A stretch of 64,000 nucleotides of DNA, from positions 1-64,000 of the forward strand of contig JAIESC010000240.1 in the NCBI GenBank assembly GCA_019746355.1. The letters are read 5' to 3'. The first letter of the stretch is position 1. Each line of letters begins with the position of its first letter. Under the pieces are notes generated by a model that saw nothing but the letters and a program-made list of their open reading frames with translations, searched no databases and was not told where the DNA came from. This stretch comes from Xanthobacteraceae bacterium (GTDB taxonomy: Bacteria; Pseudomonadota; Alphaproteobacteria; Rhizobiales; Xanthobacteraceae). Made by a program: the position numbers and the translations under genes. Positions 25,726 to 35,334 of this stretch are shown in pieces.

Positions 25726-27561
25726 ATGTATTTGACCAACCTCTATCGCCGCATGCAGCGGGCGCGCCGGCTCGGACTGAGCTTCCGCGCGGCCTCCATC
25801 ATCCTGGCGCTGAACCTTGGCTCGATCGTGTTCGAGGGCGTCGGCGTTGCGATGCTGTTGCCGATCTTCGAATACATCGAGGCGGGCGGCGACCTGTCGC
25901 GGCTCGCCGCGCGGGGGCGCTACTGGTCGTGGCTGATCGAGGCCGGGCAGGGGCTCGGTGTGACGATCAACCTCGCAAGCCTGCTGATCGTGAGCTTCGG
26001 GGCGATCATCCTGCGCCAGGTCTTCACCTTCCTGCGAGTGCGATACAACTCGCAGGTGCTGTTCAAGTCGATCCATGGGCTCCGCGAATGGACGTTCGAC
26101 CTGTTCTTGCGGACCCAGACCGCACAGCAGCAGGAGACGCTGCTCGGCGAAGCCGTCAACGACGTGGCGATCGAGCTGCCGAAGGCGATCCAGGCGCTCT
26201 ACGGCACCATCCATTTCCTCAGCCGTGCGCTGCTGATGGCCGTCTACGTGGTCGGCCTGTTCTTCCTGTCCGGCTGGATGACGCTGACCTCGCTGATTGT
26301 CATCGGACTGATCGGCATCATGCTGGCGGGCCTGTTGCGCCAGAGCAGCAACATCAGCGCGGCTATCACCAGCGCCAACCGGCAGTTCGCCGCGTTCCTC
26401 ACCGAGCGGCTGGGTTCGCTGCGGCTGATCCGCCTGTCCGGCATCGAGGCGGCCGAGTCGGAGAACTTCCACAAGCTGAGCGCCCGGCAGCGCGATCATG
26501 AGATCCGGCTGCGGATCGTCGCCGCCAAGCTCGACGCTTTCATAGAGCCGATCGCGATCTTCATCGGCTTCGCCGTGCTCTATCTCGGCTTCGCGCATTT
26601 CAGCATGCCGATCGGAACGCTCGGTATGTTTCTTGTGGTTATGATGCGGCTCTTGCCCGTCACCAAGGAAGCGATCAACGCCTATCAGGTCAGCGCCGGT
26701 CTGTGGGCCAGTCTTTCCGTGATCGACAAGCGTCTGCAATACATGCAGGACTTCAGGGAATCCAAGGGCGGCCCGCAGCGGCTCGAGGCCTTGAAGGAAG
26801 GCATCCGCCTTGAGCGCGTCTCTTACAGCTACAAGGGCAGCTCGCCCGCCCTGTTCAACGTCACTTGCGAGATACCGGCAGGCCGCATGACTGCGATCGT
26901 CGGGCCGTCCGGAGCTGGCAAGTCGACCTTCATCGACCTGCTGCCGCGGCTGCGCGACCCCGACGCCGGCGGCATCTGGGTCGACGGCGTGCCGCTCGCC
27001 GACTTCGCGGTCGCGAGCCTGCGCGCCGGCATTGCCTTCGTGCCGCAGCACGCGCAGATCTTCAACGTCCCGGTCGCAACCCACATCCGCTACGGCCGGA
27101 CCGACGCGAGCGACGCGGACATCCGCGCGGCGGCGCGGCTTGCCGGTGCCGATGAGTTCATCGAGCGCCTGACGGAAGGCTACGACACGCTGCTCGGCGA
27201 GGGCGGCAGCAAGCTCTCCGGTGGGCAACGGCAACGGCTCGATCTCGCCCGCGCGCTGGTGCGCAAGGCGCCGATCCTGATCCTGGACGAGCCCACCAGC
27301 CAGCTCGATTCGGAGAACGAGCGGAAGTTCCGCGAGGCGCTGCGCCGCATCCGCAGCGAAACCGGCACCACCATCGTGGTCGTCGGGCATCGAATTGCAA
27401 CCATCGCCGATGCCGACAAGATTCTGGTATTCGAGGAGGGCACCGTATCCGAAGACGGCACCCATGAAGAGCTGATGTTGCGTCGTGGCTGGTACGCCGC
27501 TGCATTCAAGCGCCAGCACGGCGAGGCAAGCCATCTCCGGTTGGCTTCAGGTACAAGTTAG
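25726..27561 (+). CDS. ABC exporter, fused membrane and ATPase domains (MsbA-like)
   Basis: 611 residues. About six membrane helices occupy 20-310, followed by an ATPase with Walker A VGPSGAGKSTF (~393), Q-loop VPQHAQIF, signature LSGGQRQRLDLARAL (~497), Walker B ILILDEPTS (~520) and switch VVVGHRIA. Such half-transporters flip lipid-linked oligosaccharides or lipid A. Here it is the likely flippase for a lipid-linked glycan (PglK-like role), as no Wzx was recognised in the window. Cargo is inferred from context. Confidence 0.9.
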   Translation: MYLTNLYRRMQRARRLGLSFRAASIILALNLGSIVFEGVGVAMLLPIFEYIEAGGDLSRLAARGRYWSWLIEAGQGLGVTINLASLLIVSFGAIILRQVFTFLRVRYNSQVLFKSIHGLREWTFDLFLRTQTAQQQETLLGEAVNDVAIELPKAIQALYGTIHFLSRALLMAVYVVGLFFLSGWMTLTSLIVIGLIGIMLAGLLRQSSNISAAITSANRQFAAFLTERLGSLRLIRLSGIEAAESENFHKLSARQRDHEIRLRIVAAKLDAFIEPIAIFIGFAVLYLGFAHFSMPIGTLGMFLVVMMRLLPVTKEAINAYQVSAGLWASLSVIDKRLQYMQDFRESKGGPQRLEALKEGIRLERVSYSYKGSSPALFNVTCEIPAGRMTAIVGPSGAGKSTFIDLLPRLRDPDAGGIWVDGVPLADFAVASLRAGIAFVPQHAQIFNVPVATHIRYGRTDASDADIRAAARLAGADEFIERLTEGYDTLLGEGGSKLSGGQRQRLDLARALVRKAPILILDEPTSQLDSENERKFREALRRIRSETGTTIVVVGHRIATIADADKILVFEEGTVSEDGTHEELMLRRGWYAAAFKRQHGEASHLRLASGTS

Positions 27562-27599
27562 CCAGACGGCGATCGAAAAGAGGCTTGTTGGATCGACAT

Positions 27600-28232
27600 A
27601 TGCATCCGGTTGCATCAATTCTGTGGCGCGGTCTTAACCTCATTCAGAAATCGCAGGCGCCGATCAACCGGCTTACGTTGCGAAAGTACGACAGCCGGCT
27701 GCCAGCAACGGTCTATGTGCGTAGGGCTGTTGCAATCCTTGCGCTGCTGGAGAAGCACCAGCCGAAGTCAATCGTTGAACTCGGATCGGGAGAGAGCAGC
27801 GGATGGTTCGCTGCCTATGCTTCAAAGCATCCTGGCACAAGAGTTCTCAGCATCGATGAATGGCCGGAATGGCAAAGCCGCGAGACACGGATTGCTCAGA
27901 AGATTGGCGGGGTCGAGTTCCGGATTGCAAAGAAAATCCACGAGCCGCCGAATGGATGGCATTACGATATCGATCTGCCAGAGGCGGATTTTGTTTTTGT
28001 CGACGGCCCGTATCATCAGACCCAAGACGCCGGCATGGACGTGCCTCACATGCTGAAGCGTGGTTTGCGCCCCAAGGTCATTTGCGTCGATGGCAGGACC
28101 ACCGGGGTCGACGTTTTGCGTACGATGACGCCGGACTACGAATTCTTTCCGCAGATGATCTGGTGTTTCGAGCGCAATACCTTGCTGCCAGCCATTGCAA
28201 TGCATCAGCATAGTGTCTTTGTGCGCCGCTGA
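27600..28232 (+). CDS. Class I methyltransferase-like protein
   Basis: About 210 residues (ATG 27600; a TTG at 27585 is possible). SIVELGSGESSGWFAAYASKH (~58-78) is the SAM-binding loop, followed by RVLSIDEWPEW and ADFVFVDGPYHQ, as in Methyltransf_24-type proteins. Base composition is lower in GC than the ABC gene before it. It may be co-transcribed with the ABC exporter (38-bp gap). Substrate unknown. Confidence 0.7.
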   Translation: MHPVASILWRGLNLIQKSQAPINRLTLRKYDSRLPATVYVRRAVAILALLEKHQPKSIVELGSGESSGWFAAYASKHPGTRVLSIDEWPEWQSRETRIAQKIGGVEFRIAKKIHEPPNGWHYDIDLPEADFVFVDGPYHQTQDAGMDVPHMLKRGLRPKVICVDGRTTGVDVLRTMTPDYEFFPQMIWCFERNTLLPAIAMHQHSVFVRR

Positions 28233-28290
28233 TACGTATATCAACCTTTCATCGAGCGATCTTAACTAACGGTCAGCGCAGATCGATAAC

Positions 28291-29805
28291 ATGAGTCAGG
28301 TTTTCCGGGACGTCGGCATTCAGATCAGCGCCAAGACGCGCGATATCATGCTGGCGGTGGCAAGGGAATTGCGCGCGAAGCACAGCGCGCGCATCCATCT
28401 CTACACGCGTGGCCCGGAGGAGGAGCGATTTTTCAACAACTGGCCCGGCGACAAATGCTGGGACAGTGTCACGGATGCTGCAAAGATCCCATCGGCGATT
28501 CTTGAAACCGAGATCGACGAAGCATGCACCATTGCGCGCGCTAAGGAATGGGAGACCAGGATTGGCCGAACCGTCAACGAGCTGACGTTCTCGCATCGCC
28601 ATCTCGGCCGGGGCTACGCGTTGGGCGGCTTCAGGCATCCGCACGCGGCCACGTATGACGATGCTGGCTATCTGCAGACCATCCATGCCTACGTCTGTCA
28701 GCTTGAGTTCTGGGATGGCGAGATGGATCGACGCGGACTGACGCTGTTGCTGCAAGGTGACAACGTCGCCCAGGCGGTCGCGGCGTCGCGGCAAGTGCCG
28801 GCGCGGTTTTTAATTGGGGCGCGCTACAAGTCGCTGTGGTTCTGGGCGTCCGATCAGTACCAGAGCAATCCGCTGCTTCCGGCGGCGTGGGCCGCCGCGC
28901 GGCCAGGGCCTTTGTTCGAAGTCGACGAGTCCTATGTCGGCGCGAACGTAAAGAGAGCCGAGTTTGCCGATTGGATCAGCTTGCGGAAGCTTCCTTTCCA
29001 CACCGCCTATGCGATTGCGACGATGACCTATTGGCGTATTCGCAGGCTGACCAAGGGGCGGGCCTATAACTACTGGGAATTCATTAGCTGGCCGGCGCGG
29101 CAATATCTCGGATTGCATGAGGTGAAGCGATGGTTCTCCGCGCGCCTGGACGATCTGAAGGGCAAGCCTTTCGTCTATTTTCCGATGCACAAGGAGCCCG
29201 AAGAGTCGTTTCTGCTGCGTTCGCCGGAATTTTTTAGCCAGCACGCCGCCATCGCGTCGTTATCGCGATCGCTTCCCGCCGGCACGTTGCTGGCAATCAA
29301 AGAAAATTCCTACGCTATCGCGCGCCGGCCGCGTGACTTCTATCGGCAGATTGCCGCGCTTAAGAACGTGGTACTTCTGGACGTCAACGAGGATGGCATC
29401 GAGTGCGTCAGGCGCGCCAGCGCCGTTGCCACGATTACCGGCACGGCCGGGATCGAGGCTGCGGCGATGGGGCAGCCGGTCATATCGTTCGCACAACATC
29501 ATCCGATGTCGATGTTGCCACACGTTCAAACCGTCAAAAACGAATCTGATCTTTCGAAGATGTTGAGTGCGGCATTGTCCCCGGAGTTCGACCGCGCCAA
29601 GGCCGAGGCCGACGGCCAGAGATTTCTGAGAGCGATTGCCGATTCGGCATTCGACCTCGGTCAATTCAAGATTGTGCGTCCCGGTCAGATCACGATCCTT
29701 CCCGAATGGGTTGTGAACGCGGTACAAGGGCTCGAAACGTCCCTAACCGGACAGCTGCCTCTACAATCCACCATGTCTGACGCCCGCTATAAGGCTGTGT
29801 CGTGA
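28291..29805 (+). CDS. Capsule-synthesis-like glycosyltransferase (KpsC/KpsS-related), putative
   Basis: 504 residues with no full match recognised. The central-C-terminal part (YFPMHKEPEESFLLRSPEFF, LPAGTLLAIKENSYAIARRP, ASAVATITGTAGIEAAAMGQ, PVISFAQHH) follows the pattern of capsule polysaccharide synthesis proteins and other B-fold glycosyltransferases that act on lipid-linked or surface glycans. Its stop overlaps the neuB GTG start by 4 bp, so it is coupled to nonulosonate synthesis and may transfer that sugar. Confidence 0.6.
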   Translation: MSQVFRDVGIQISAKTRDIMLAVARELRAKHSARIHLYTRGPEEERFFNNWPGDKCWDSVTDAAKIPSAILETEIDEACTIARAKEWETRIGRTVNELTFSHRHLGRGYALGGFRHPHAATYDDAGYLQTIHAYVCQLEFWDGEMDRRGLTLLLQGDNVAQAVAASRQVPARFLIGARYKSLWFWASDQYQSNPLLPAAWAAARPGPLFEVDESYVGANVKRAEFADWISLRKLPFHTAYAIATMTYWRIRRLTKGRAYNYWEFISWPARQYLGLHEVKRWFSARLDDLKGKPFVYFPMHKEPEESFLLRSPEFFSQHAAIASLSRSLPAGTLLAIKENSYAIARRPRDFYRQIAALKNVVLLDVNEDGIECVRRASAVATITGTAGIEAAAMGQPVISFAQHHPMSMLPHVQTVKNESDLSKMLSAALSPEFDRAKAEADGQRFLRAIADSAFDLGQFKIVRPGQITILPEWVVNAVQGLETSLTGQLPLQSTMSDARYKAVS

Positions 29806-30845
29806 CGGATATCGTCGTCGGCGGGCGGGCGATCGGTCCGTCCCACCCCTGTTTCGTTATCGCCGAAGTGGCGCAGTCCCATGACGGCAGCGTCAACATG
29901 GCGCATGCTTTTATCGATGCCGCTGCTGCAGCAGGGGCGAACGCGATCAAGTTCCAGACCCACATCGCCGCAGCCGAAAGCACGCGGGCCGAGCAGTGGC
30001 GCGTGCGGTTCTCGCACCAGGACGATACGCGCTACGACTACTGGCGCCGCATGGAGTTTTCCGAGGAGCAATGGCTGGGCTTGAGTCGGCACGCCAGAGA
30101 GAAGGGCTTGCAGTTCCTGAGCACGCCGTTTTCCGAGCGTGCAGCTGATCTTCTGGACCGGGTCGAGGTCGCAGCCTGGAAAATCGCGTCGGGCGAAGTC
30201 GGCAATATGGCGCTGTTCGAGCACATGGCGCGAATGCCCAAGCCGCTTCTGATCTCCACCGGCATGTCGCCGTGGGCGGAGATCGATGCAGCGATTGCGG
30301 CGGCCCAGCACCTGAATCTGCCGTACTCGCTTTTGCAGTGTACGTCGATCTATCCGACGCCGGCCGAGAAGGTCGGCTTGAACGTGCTTTCAGAAATGCG
30401 CAGGCGCTATGCCTGCCCGGTCGGGCTCTCCGATCACACGGGCCGTCCCGAGACGGCGGTGGCTGCTGCTGCGATCGGCATGGATCTGGTCGAGGTTCAT
30501 GTCACGTTCCATCCGAAAATGTTCGGGCCGGACGTGCCGGCGTCATTGACCTTTGAGCAACTGGCCGAGATGGTGCGCATGGTTCGCTTCGTGGAAAGCG
30601 CGAGGCAGCATCCGGTCGACAAAGATGCGATGGCGGAGGAACTCGCACCGATGCGGAAGTTGTTCAACAAGAGCATTGTCGCGGCTTGCGATCTCGAAGG
30701 CGGCACCGTGCTGGCCCGCGAGCACCTGGCGATCAAGAAGCCCGGCACCGGAATGCCACCGCAAGAAATCGATGCGGTCATCGGCCGCCGCTTGACGCGT
30801 CCGCTGAAGGCCGATGATCCGATCGCTGAGGACCTGTTGTCGTAG
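29802..30845 (+). CDS. neuB: N-acetylneuraminate-synthase family protein (first copy)
   Basis: 347 residues from GTG 29802. Condenses phosphoenolpyruvate with a HexNAc-type sugar to give a nine-carbon nonulosonic acid. Shows PCFVIAEVAQSHDGSVNMAH, NAIKFQTHIA, KIASGEV, LISTGMS, CTSIYPTPAEKVGL and SDHTGRPETAVAA in the TIM barrel, then a C-terminal SAF antifreeze-like domain (~285-347: RKLFNKSIVAACDLEGGTVL). Followed 2 bp later by neuC. Whether the product is neuraminic, legionaminic or another acid cannot be read from sequence. Confidence 0.92.
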   Translation: MTDIVVGGRAIGPSHPCFVIAEVAQSHDGSVNMAHAFIDAAAAAGANAIKFQTHIAAAESTRAEQWRVRFSHQDDTRYDYWRRMEFSEEQWLGLSRHAREKGLQFLSTPFSERAADLLDRVEVAAWKIASGEVGNMALFEHMARMPKPLLISTGMSPWAEIDAAIAAAQHLNLPYSLLQCTSIYPTPAEKVGLNVLSEMRRRYACPVGLSDHTGRPETAVAAAAIGMDLVEVHVTFHPKMFGPDVPASLTFEQLAEMVRMVRFVESARQHPVDKDAMAEELAPMRKLFNKSIVAACDLEGGTVLAREHLAIKKPGTGMPPQEIDAVIGRRLTRPLKADDPIAEDLLS

Positions 30846-30847
30846 TC

Positions 30848-32002
30848 ATGTCCAGGAAAGTCGCGGTGGTGATCACGGCGCGTGCGAGCTATGCGCGAAT
30901 AAAGAGCGCGCTCGCAGCGATCCGCGGGCACAACGATCTGGAGCTTTTCGTGGTGGTCGCAGCCTCTGCGCTGCTGGACCGCTACGGCAACGCCGTCGAC
31001 GTCATCGCCCGCGACGGCTTCAAGGCCGATGCCCGCGTCTACATGATCGTGGAGGGCGAGAACCTCGTCACCTCTGCGAAGTCGACCGGCATGGGTCTCG
31101 CCGAGCTTGCGACTGTGTTCGACAATCTCCGACCCGATCTGGTGGTGACCATCGCGGATCGATTCGAAACCATCGCGACGGCGGTCGCCGCCGCCTACAT
31201 GAACATCCCCCTGGTGCACGTTCAGGGCGGCGAGGTTACCGGCTCGATTGACGAGAAGGTCCGGCACGCGGTGACCAAGCTCGCCGATATTCATCTGGTG
31301 GCGAGCGAAAGCGCCCGAGCCCGCGTGATCCGCATGGGCGAAAAGCCGGACTGTGTGTTCAATGTCGGCTGTCCGTCTATCGATCTTGCGGCCGAAGTTG
31401 CGGCGAGGCCCGAGTTCGATTTCGATCCGTTCGAGAAATATGTCGGCGTTGGCGCGCCGATTGATCTGTCGCGCGGCTATGTCGTCGCCATGCAGCATCC
31501 GGTGACGACCGAGTTCGAGCAGTCGCGGAAGCAGGTGGCCGAGACGCTTCACGCCGTGGCCAGGATCGACCTGCCGACCCTGTGGTTCTGGCCGAATGTC
31601 GACGCCGGGTCGGACGGGACATCCAAGGAAATTCGCTCGTTCCGCGAGATTCATGCTCCGCGCAGTTTGCATTTCTTCAAGAACATGGAGCCGGAGGATT
31701 TCCTGCGGCTTGCAGTCAACAGCCGCTGCGTCGTTGGCAATTCCAGCGTCGGCATCCGCGAATGCTCTTTCCTCGGCGTGCCGGTCGTCAACATCGGCAC
31801 GCGCCAGCGTGGCCGTGATCGTGGCGGCAATGTCATCGACGTGCCGCACGAGCGCGAGACGATCCGCGGCGCGATCGAGCAGCAGATCGCTCATGGCCAC
31901 TACACCCCCGATCACGTGTTCGGCGACGGCGGGGCAGGACCGCGCATCGCCAATGTGCTTGCGACCGTGCCGCTCACGTTCGAGAAGCGGCTGACATTCT
32001 AG
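30848..32002 (+). CDS. neuC: UDP-N-acetylglucosamine 2-epimerase (hydrolysing), NeuC/LegG type
   Basis: 384 residues. Opens with VAVVITARASYARIKSAL, as in NeuC/LegG/NnaA, with HVQGGEVTGSIDEKVRHAVTK in the centre and VVGNSSVGIRECSFLGVPVV for UDP binding near the end. Releases UDP while forming ManNAc or a 2,4-diacetamido-6-deoxy analogue, the substrate for NeuB. A legionaminate route would use the CapD-type dehydratase at 9890 upstream of it (inference). Confidence 0.93.
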   Translation: MSRKVAVVITARASYARIKSALAAIRGHNDLELFVVVAASALLDRYGNAVDVIARDGFKADARVYMIVEGENLVTSAKSTGMGLAELATVFDNLRPDLVVTIADRFETIATAVAAAYMNIPLVHVQGGEVTGSIDEKVRHAVTKLADIHLVASESARARVIRMGEKPDCVFNVGCPSIDLAAEVAARPEFDFDPFEKYVGVGAPIDLSRGYVVAMQHPVTTEFEQSRKQVAETLHAVARIDLPTLWFWPNVDAGSDGTSKEIRSFREIHAPRSLHFFKNMEPEDFLRLAVNSRCVVGNSSVGIRECSFLGVPVVNIGTRQRGRDRGGNVIDVPHERETIRGAIEQQIAHGHYTPDHVFGDGGAGPRIANVLATVPLTFEKRLTF

Positions 32003-32004
32003 CC

Positions 32005-32697
32005 GTGAAGGCGCTTGGCATTATTCCGGCGCGCGGCGGCTCCAAGGGCGTCCCGCGCAAGAACGTCCGCATCGTCGGCGGCATTCCGCTGATTGGCCAC
32101 ACCATCCGCGCCGCACAGAACAGCAAGCGCCTGGTGCGCTTCGTCGTTTCCACGGACGATGCGGAAATTGCCGAGACCGCAGAGCGGTTCGGGGCGCAGG
32201 TGTTGAAGCGTCCGAGCGAACTCGCGCGCGACGACAGTCCAGTGGACGGAGCGATCCGTCACGCGCTCGACAAGGCCGGGTACGAGTGCGACACGATCGC
32301 GCTTCTGCAGCCGACCACGCCGCTCCGCAGCAGCGACGATATAGATGCGGCGCTTGAGCTGTTCGCAAACGGCGGAGCGGACACGGTCATTGGCATTACT
32401 CAGGTCGGTGATAGGCATCCGTCGCGGATGTACCGGCTGGCGGACGGGCTGATGAATCCAATCCTGCCGGAGCCGGCGGGGCGATTGCGCCAGCAGCTTG
32501 AGCCGATCTTTATCCGCAACGGCGCGATCTACATCTGCTCGGCCGCTCAGTTGTGCGCCACCAATTCCTTGTTCGGTCCGCGGTTGCGTGGCTACGTGAT
32601 GCCCGCGGAGCGCGCCGTCAACATCGACGAGGAGATCGACCTCGTTGTCGCCGACTACCTTCTGACCAAGCAAAGACACGACGGCCAGCAGGCGTGA
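32005..32697 (+). CDS. neuA: CMP-nonulosonate cytidylyltransferase (NeuA/LegF family)
   Basis: 230 residues from GTG 32005. Activates a nonulosonic acid as its CMP derivative. Motifs: GIIPARGGSKGVPRKNV (5-21), VVSTDDAEIAE, DTIALLQPTTPLRSSDDIDAAL and a C-terminal AVNIDEEIDLVVAD. Third gene of the neuB-neuC-neuA series. The next gene starts 4 bp before its stop. Confidence 0.93.
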   Translation: MKALGIIPARGGSKGVPRKNVRIVGGIPLIGHTIRAAQNSKRLVRFVVSTDDAEIAETAERFGAQVLKRPSELARDDSPVDGAIRHALDKAGYECDTIALLQPTTPLRSSDDIDAALELFANGGADTVIGITQVGDRHPSRMYRLADGLMNPILPEPAGRLRQQLEPIFIRNGAIYICSAAQLCATNSLFGPRLRGYVMPAERAVNIDEEIDLVVADYLLTKQRHDGQQA

Positions 32698-33647
32698 AGG
32701 CAGCGGTTCTCAATCTGGAGCCGGACGGCTACTGCGCGCAGGCGCGCGCCATGCTGGAAGCGGTGGCCTTGGTGGACGACGGTCCGCTCGATCGCGGCGC
32801 TCTGCTCGCGCGCATTGGAAATTACGACGCCGTGGTGGTGAGGTTCGGTCACCGGATCGACAATCCGGTTCTCAAGGCCGGGCGAAAGCTCCGCGTCATC
32901 GCCTGCGCGGCGACCGGCACCGATCACATTGACGTCGATGCTGCGATGGCGCGCGGTATCAAGGTGATCAGCCTGCGTGGCGAAACCGAATTTCTCCGGG
33001 GCATATCAGCCTCAGCAGAGCACGGCTGGGGACTTCTGCTGGCGCTGATGCGGCGGATTCCGGCAGCGGTGGATATGGGCCGGAGCGGACAGTGGAACCG
33101 TGACGCTCTGCGTGGACGCGATCTCGCCGGAAAGCAGCTTGCGATCATCGGCTGCGGCCGGATCGGCGAGAAGACCGCGACCTATGCACGAGCCTTTGGC
33201 ATGCGGATCGCTGCTTATGACCCGTACCTGTCCGAGCTTCCGTCGGGCATAGAGCGGCGGCCGACGATCGCCGCGGCGGTGGATGATGCCGATGTGGTGA
33301 TGGTGCATGTGAGTTTGACACCGGAGACCCGGAATCTGGTGGGGGCATCCGAGTTCAGCGCGATGAAACGCGGCGCGGTTCTGGTCAACACGGCGCGGGG
33401 CGCCGTGATCGACGAAAACGCCCTCCTTTCGGCGCTCGAGAGCGGGCAGCTTTCGGGCGCTGCACTGGATGTCCTCGCCGACGAGACGTCGGAAGCGCTC
33501 GCACGTCATCCGCTGATCGAATGGGCCCGAGGCCACGAAAACCTTCTCATCACGCCGCACATTGCCGGTGCAAGTCTTGATGCGATGGCGGCGACGGAAA
33601 TCTTTATCGCCGAAAGACTGGCGGCCGTATTGCGGGTGTCCGCTTGA
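32694..33647 (+). CDS. D-2-hydroxyacid dehydrogenase family protein
   Basis: About 317 residues from GTG 32694, overlapping neuA by 4 bp. NAD-binding loop AIIGCGRIGEKTATYARAFG (~150-169), VVMVHVSLTPETRNLVG, the substrate Arg in VNTARGAVIDENALLSAL (~234) and the catalytic His in ITPHIAGASLDAM (~288). SerA/GhrB-like fold. An enzyme of this family within a nonulosonate operon is unusual; it might supply or reduce a hydroxy- or keto-acid used to decorate the sugar (inference). Confidence 0.85.
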   Translation: MKAAVLNLEPDGYCAQARAMLEAVALVDDGPLDRGALLARIGNYDAVVVRFGHRIDNPVLKAGRKLRVIACAATGTDHIDVDAAMARGIKVISLRGETEFLRGISASAEHGWGLLLALMRRIPAAVDMGRSGQWNRDALRGRDLAGKQLAIIGCGRIGEKTATYARAFGMRIAAYDPYLSELPSGIERRPTIAAAVDDADVVMVHVSLTPETRNLVGASEFSAMKRGAVLVNTARGAVIDENALLSALESGQLSGAALDVLADETSEALARHPLIEWARGHENLLITPHIAGASLDAMAATEIFIAERLAAVLRVSA

Positions 33648-33652
33648 TTGAA

Positions 33653-35329
33653 ATGGGCAATGCACTGGCGCTTCCGGGGTCCGACGCGCGTCCCGCGCTG
33701 GTGCTGGACAATGCGCTGCCCGGCTGGCGCAAGCTCGTCGGCGCGCCCGCGACGCTCTGGCTCAAGGGCCACCTGTTCGGCGCGGGCGAGCGGACGCTCG
33801 TGGACGCGAGCCGTCAGGGCCTCCGGGCGCTGCAGCGGGCGGTGGCCGATCTCGACGGCTGCTTTGCCGTGATCGTCGAGACGCCAGAGGGCGTGTTCGC
33901 CGCGGCCGACCGCATCGGCTCGATCCCGGTCTTCGTCGTGTGGGACGACAAGACGCCAGGCGGCGGTCACCTGATCGGCGGCGCGGCGCTGCCGCTGGTC
34001 GCGCAAGCGGGCCTTGCCGCGACCAACCCGGAGGCGGTGCTGGCGCTCGGCATCGCAGGCTTCACGCTCGGCGAGACGGCGCTCATTCAGGGCGTCAGGC
34101 ATCTGCGGGCCGGGCAGGCGGCGATCGTGCGCCCCGGCTGCGATCCCGAGTTCTCCTTCTATTTCTCCTACCGGCCATGGAACGTGGTCGAGCGTCCGAG
34201 CGAGAAGCTCGCGGCAGACCTCGGTGAAGTGCTGCGCGCGGTGTTTGCCAAGATGATCGCCAGCGCCGAAGGCCGGCCGATCATGGTGCCGCTCAGCGCC
34301 GGCCTGGATTCCCGGCTGGTCGCCGCCGCGCTCAAGGAGTTCCGATATCCGGACGTGCGCTGCTACGCCTACGGCATTCCCGGCAATCACGAGGCGGCGG
34401 CGAGCCGCGCCATCGCCGAGCGGCTCGGCCTGCCGTGGACCTTCATCCCGGTGACGCCGGCAAGCCAGAGCAACTACTTCGCGAGCGCCGCCCATGACGA
34501 GTTCGTGCGCTACTCCGAAACGTTGACCGCGCTGCCATTCAACCAGGACCACGACGCCACGCGCCGCCTGATCGCGAGCGGATATGCGCCGCGCGATGCG
34601 ATCTTCGTCAACGGGCAAAGCGGCGACTACATCACCGGCAACCACGTTCCCAAGGATCTGTGGGCGCCGCCGCCGTCGTCCGATCGCGAGGCGCGCTGGT
34701 CACGGCTGTTTGCGGCCGGGCGGGCCAAGCATTTCGGCCTGTGGGAGCACATCGCCACCAGGACCAACCTCGACCGGATCGAGCGGCAATTCAGGGCCGA
34801 CCTCGAGCGCGAGGGCGGGCTGCCGGAAGATCCGGCCAACGACTGGGCGCTCTATGAGTCGTCCGAATTCATCCACCGGCAGTCGCGCTATGTCGTCGCC
34901 GGGCAGCGCTGCTACGAGCACCTCGGCGCAGACTGGCGGCTGCCGTTGTGGGATCGCGACCTGATCTCGTTCTACGAAACTGCGCCGCTGTCGGCGAAGA
35001 AGTCGCAGTCCCTGTACAAGGACACGCTGCGCAAGCTCGATTGGGGCAAGGTGTGGGACCTGCCGGTCAACCGCCGCAACGTCCGGCCGCTCTGGCTTGC
35101 GCCGATGCGGCTGGCCGCCAAGGCTGCGGCGGCGCCGCTCGGCCGTGACGCCTGGCACCGAATCGAGCGCCGCTACTTCGCCTGGCACATGGACACGGTC
35201 GCGAACTACGCGGTCGTGCCGTGGAGCCGCGTCGCAAGCGACCGGCGCGGCTTTCGCAACCCGATCTCGTGGCATGCCGAGGCCTATCTTGCGCGCCACG
35301 GCATTGCGCTCGACTCGCTTGCCGCCTGA
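33653..35329 (+). CDS. Asparagine-synthase-family amidotransferase lacking the glutaminase Cys
   Basis: 558 residues. The C-terminal synthase domain has the PP-loop VPLSAGLDSRLVAAAL (~212) and GDYITGNHVPKDL. The N-terminal part keeps an Ntn-like outline (GCFAVIVETPEGVFAAADRIGSIPVFVVW) but starts MGNALALPG (ATG 33653; TTG 33644 possible) and has no Cys at position 2. It therefore probably uses free ammonia or another amine or acyl acceptor rather than glutamine. Such homologues occur in glycan loci as amide-forming ligases. Confidence 0.75.
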   Translation: MGNALALPGSDARPALVLDNALPGWRKLVGAPATLWLKGHLFGAGERTLVDASRQGLRALQRAVADLDGCFAVIVETPEGVFAAADRIGSIPVFVVWDDKTPGGGHLIGGAALPLVAQAGLAATNPEAVLALGIAGFTLGETALIQGVRHLRAGQAAIVRPGCDPEFSFYFSYRPWNVVERPSEKLAADLGEVLRAVFAKMIASAEGRPIMVPLSAGLDSRLVAAALKEFRYPDVRCYAYGIPGNHEAAASRAIAERLGLPWTFIPVTPASQSNYFASAAHDEFVRYSETLTALPFNQDHDATRRLIASGYAPRDAIFVNGQSGDYITGNHVPKDLWAPPPSSDREARWSRLFAAGRAKHFGLWEHIATRTNLDRIERQFRADLEREGGLPEDPANDWALYESSEFIHRQSRYVVAGQRCYEHLGADWRLPLWDRDLISFYETAPLSAKKSQSLYKDTLRKLDWGKVWDLPVNRRNVRPLWLAPMRLAAKAAAAPLGRDAWHRIERRYFAWHMDTVANYAVVPWSRVASDRRGFRNPISWHAEAYLARHGIALDSLAA

Positions 35330-35334
35330 ACGCC

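Noticed and set aside
25657..27534. 625-residue minus-strand open frame
   Set aside because: Antisense to the ABC exporter, whose Walker and signature motifs are intact on the plus strand.
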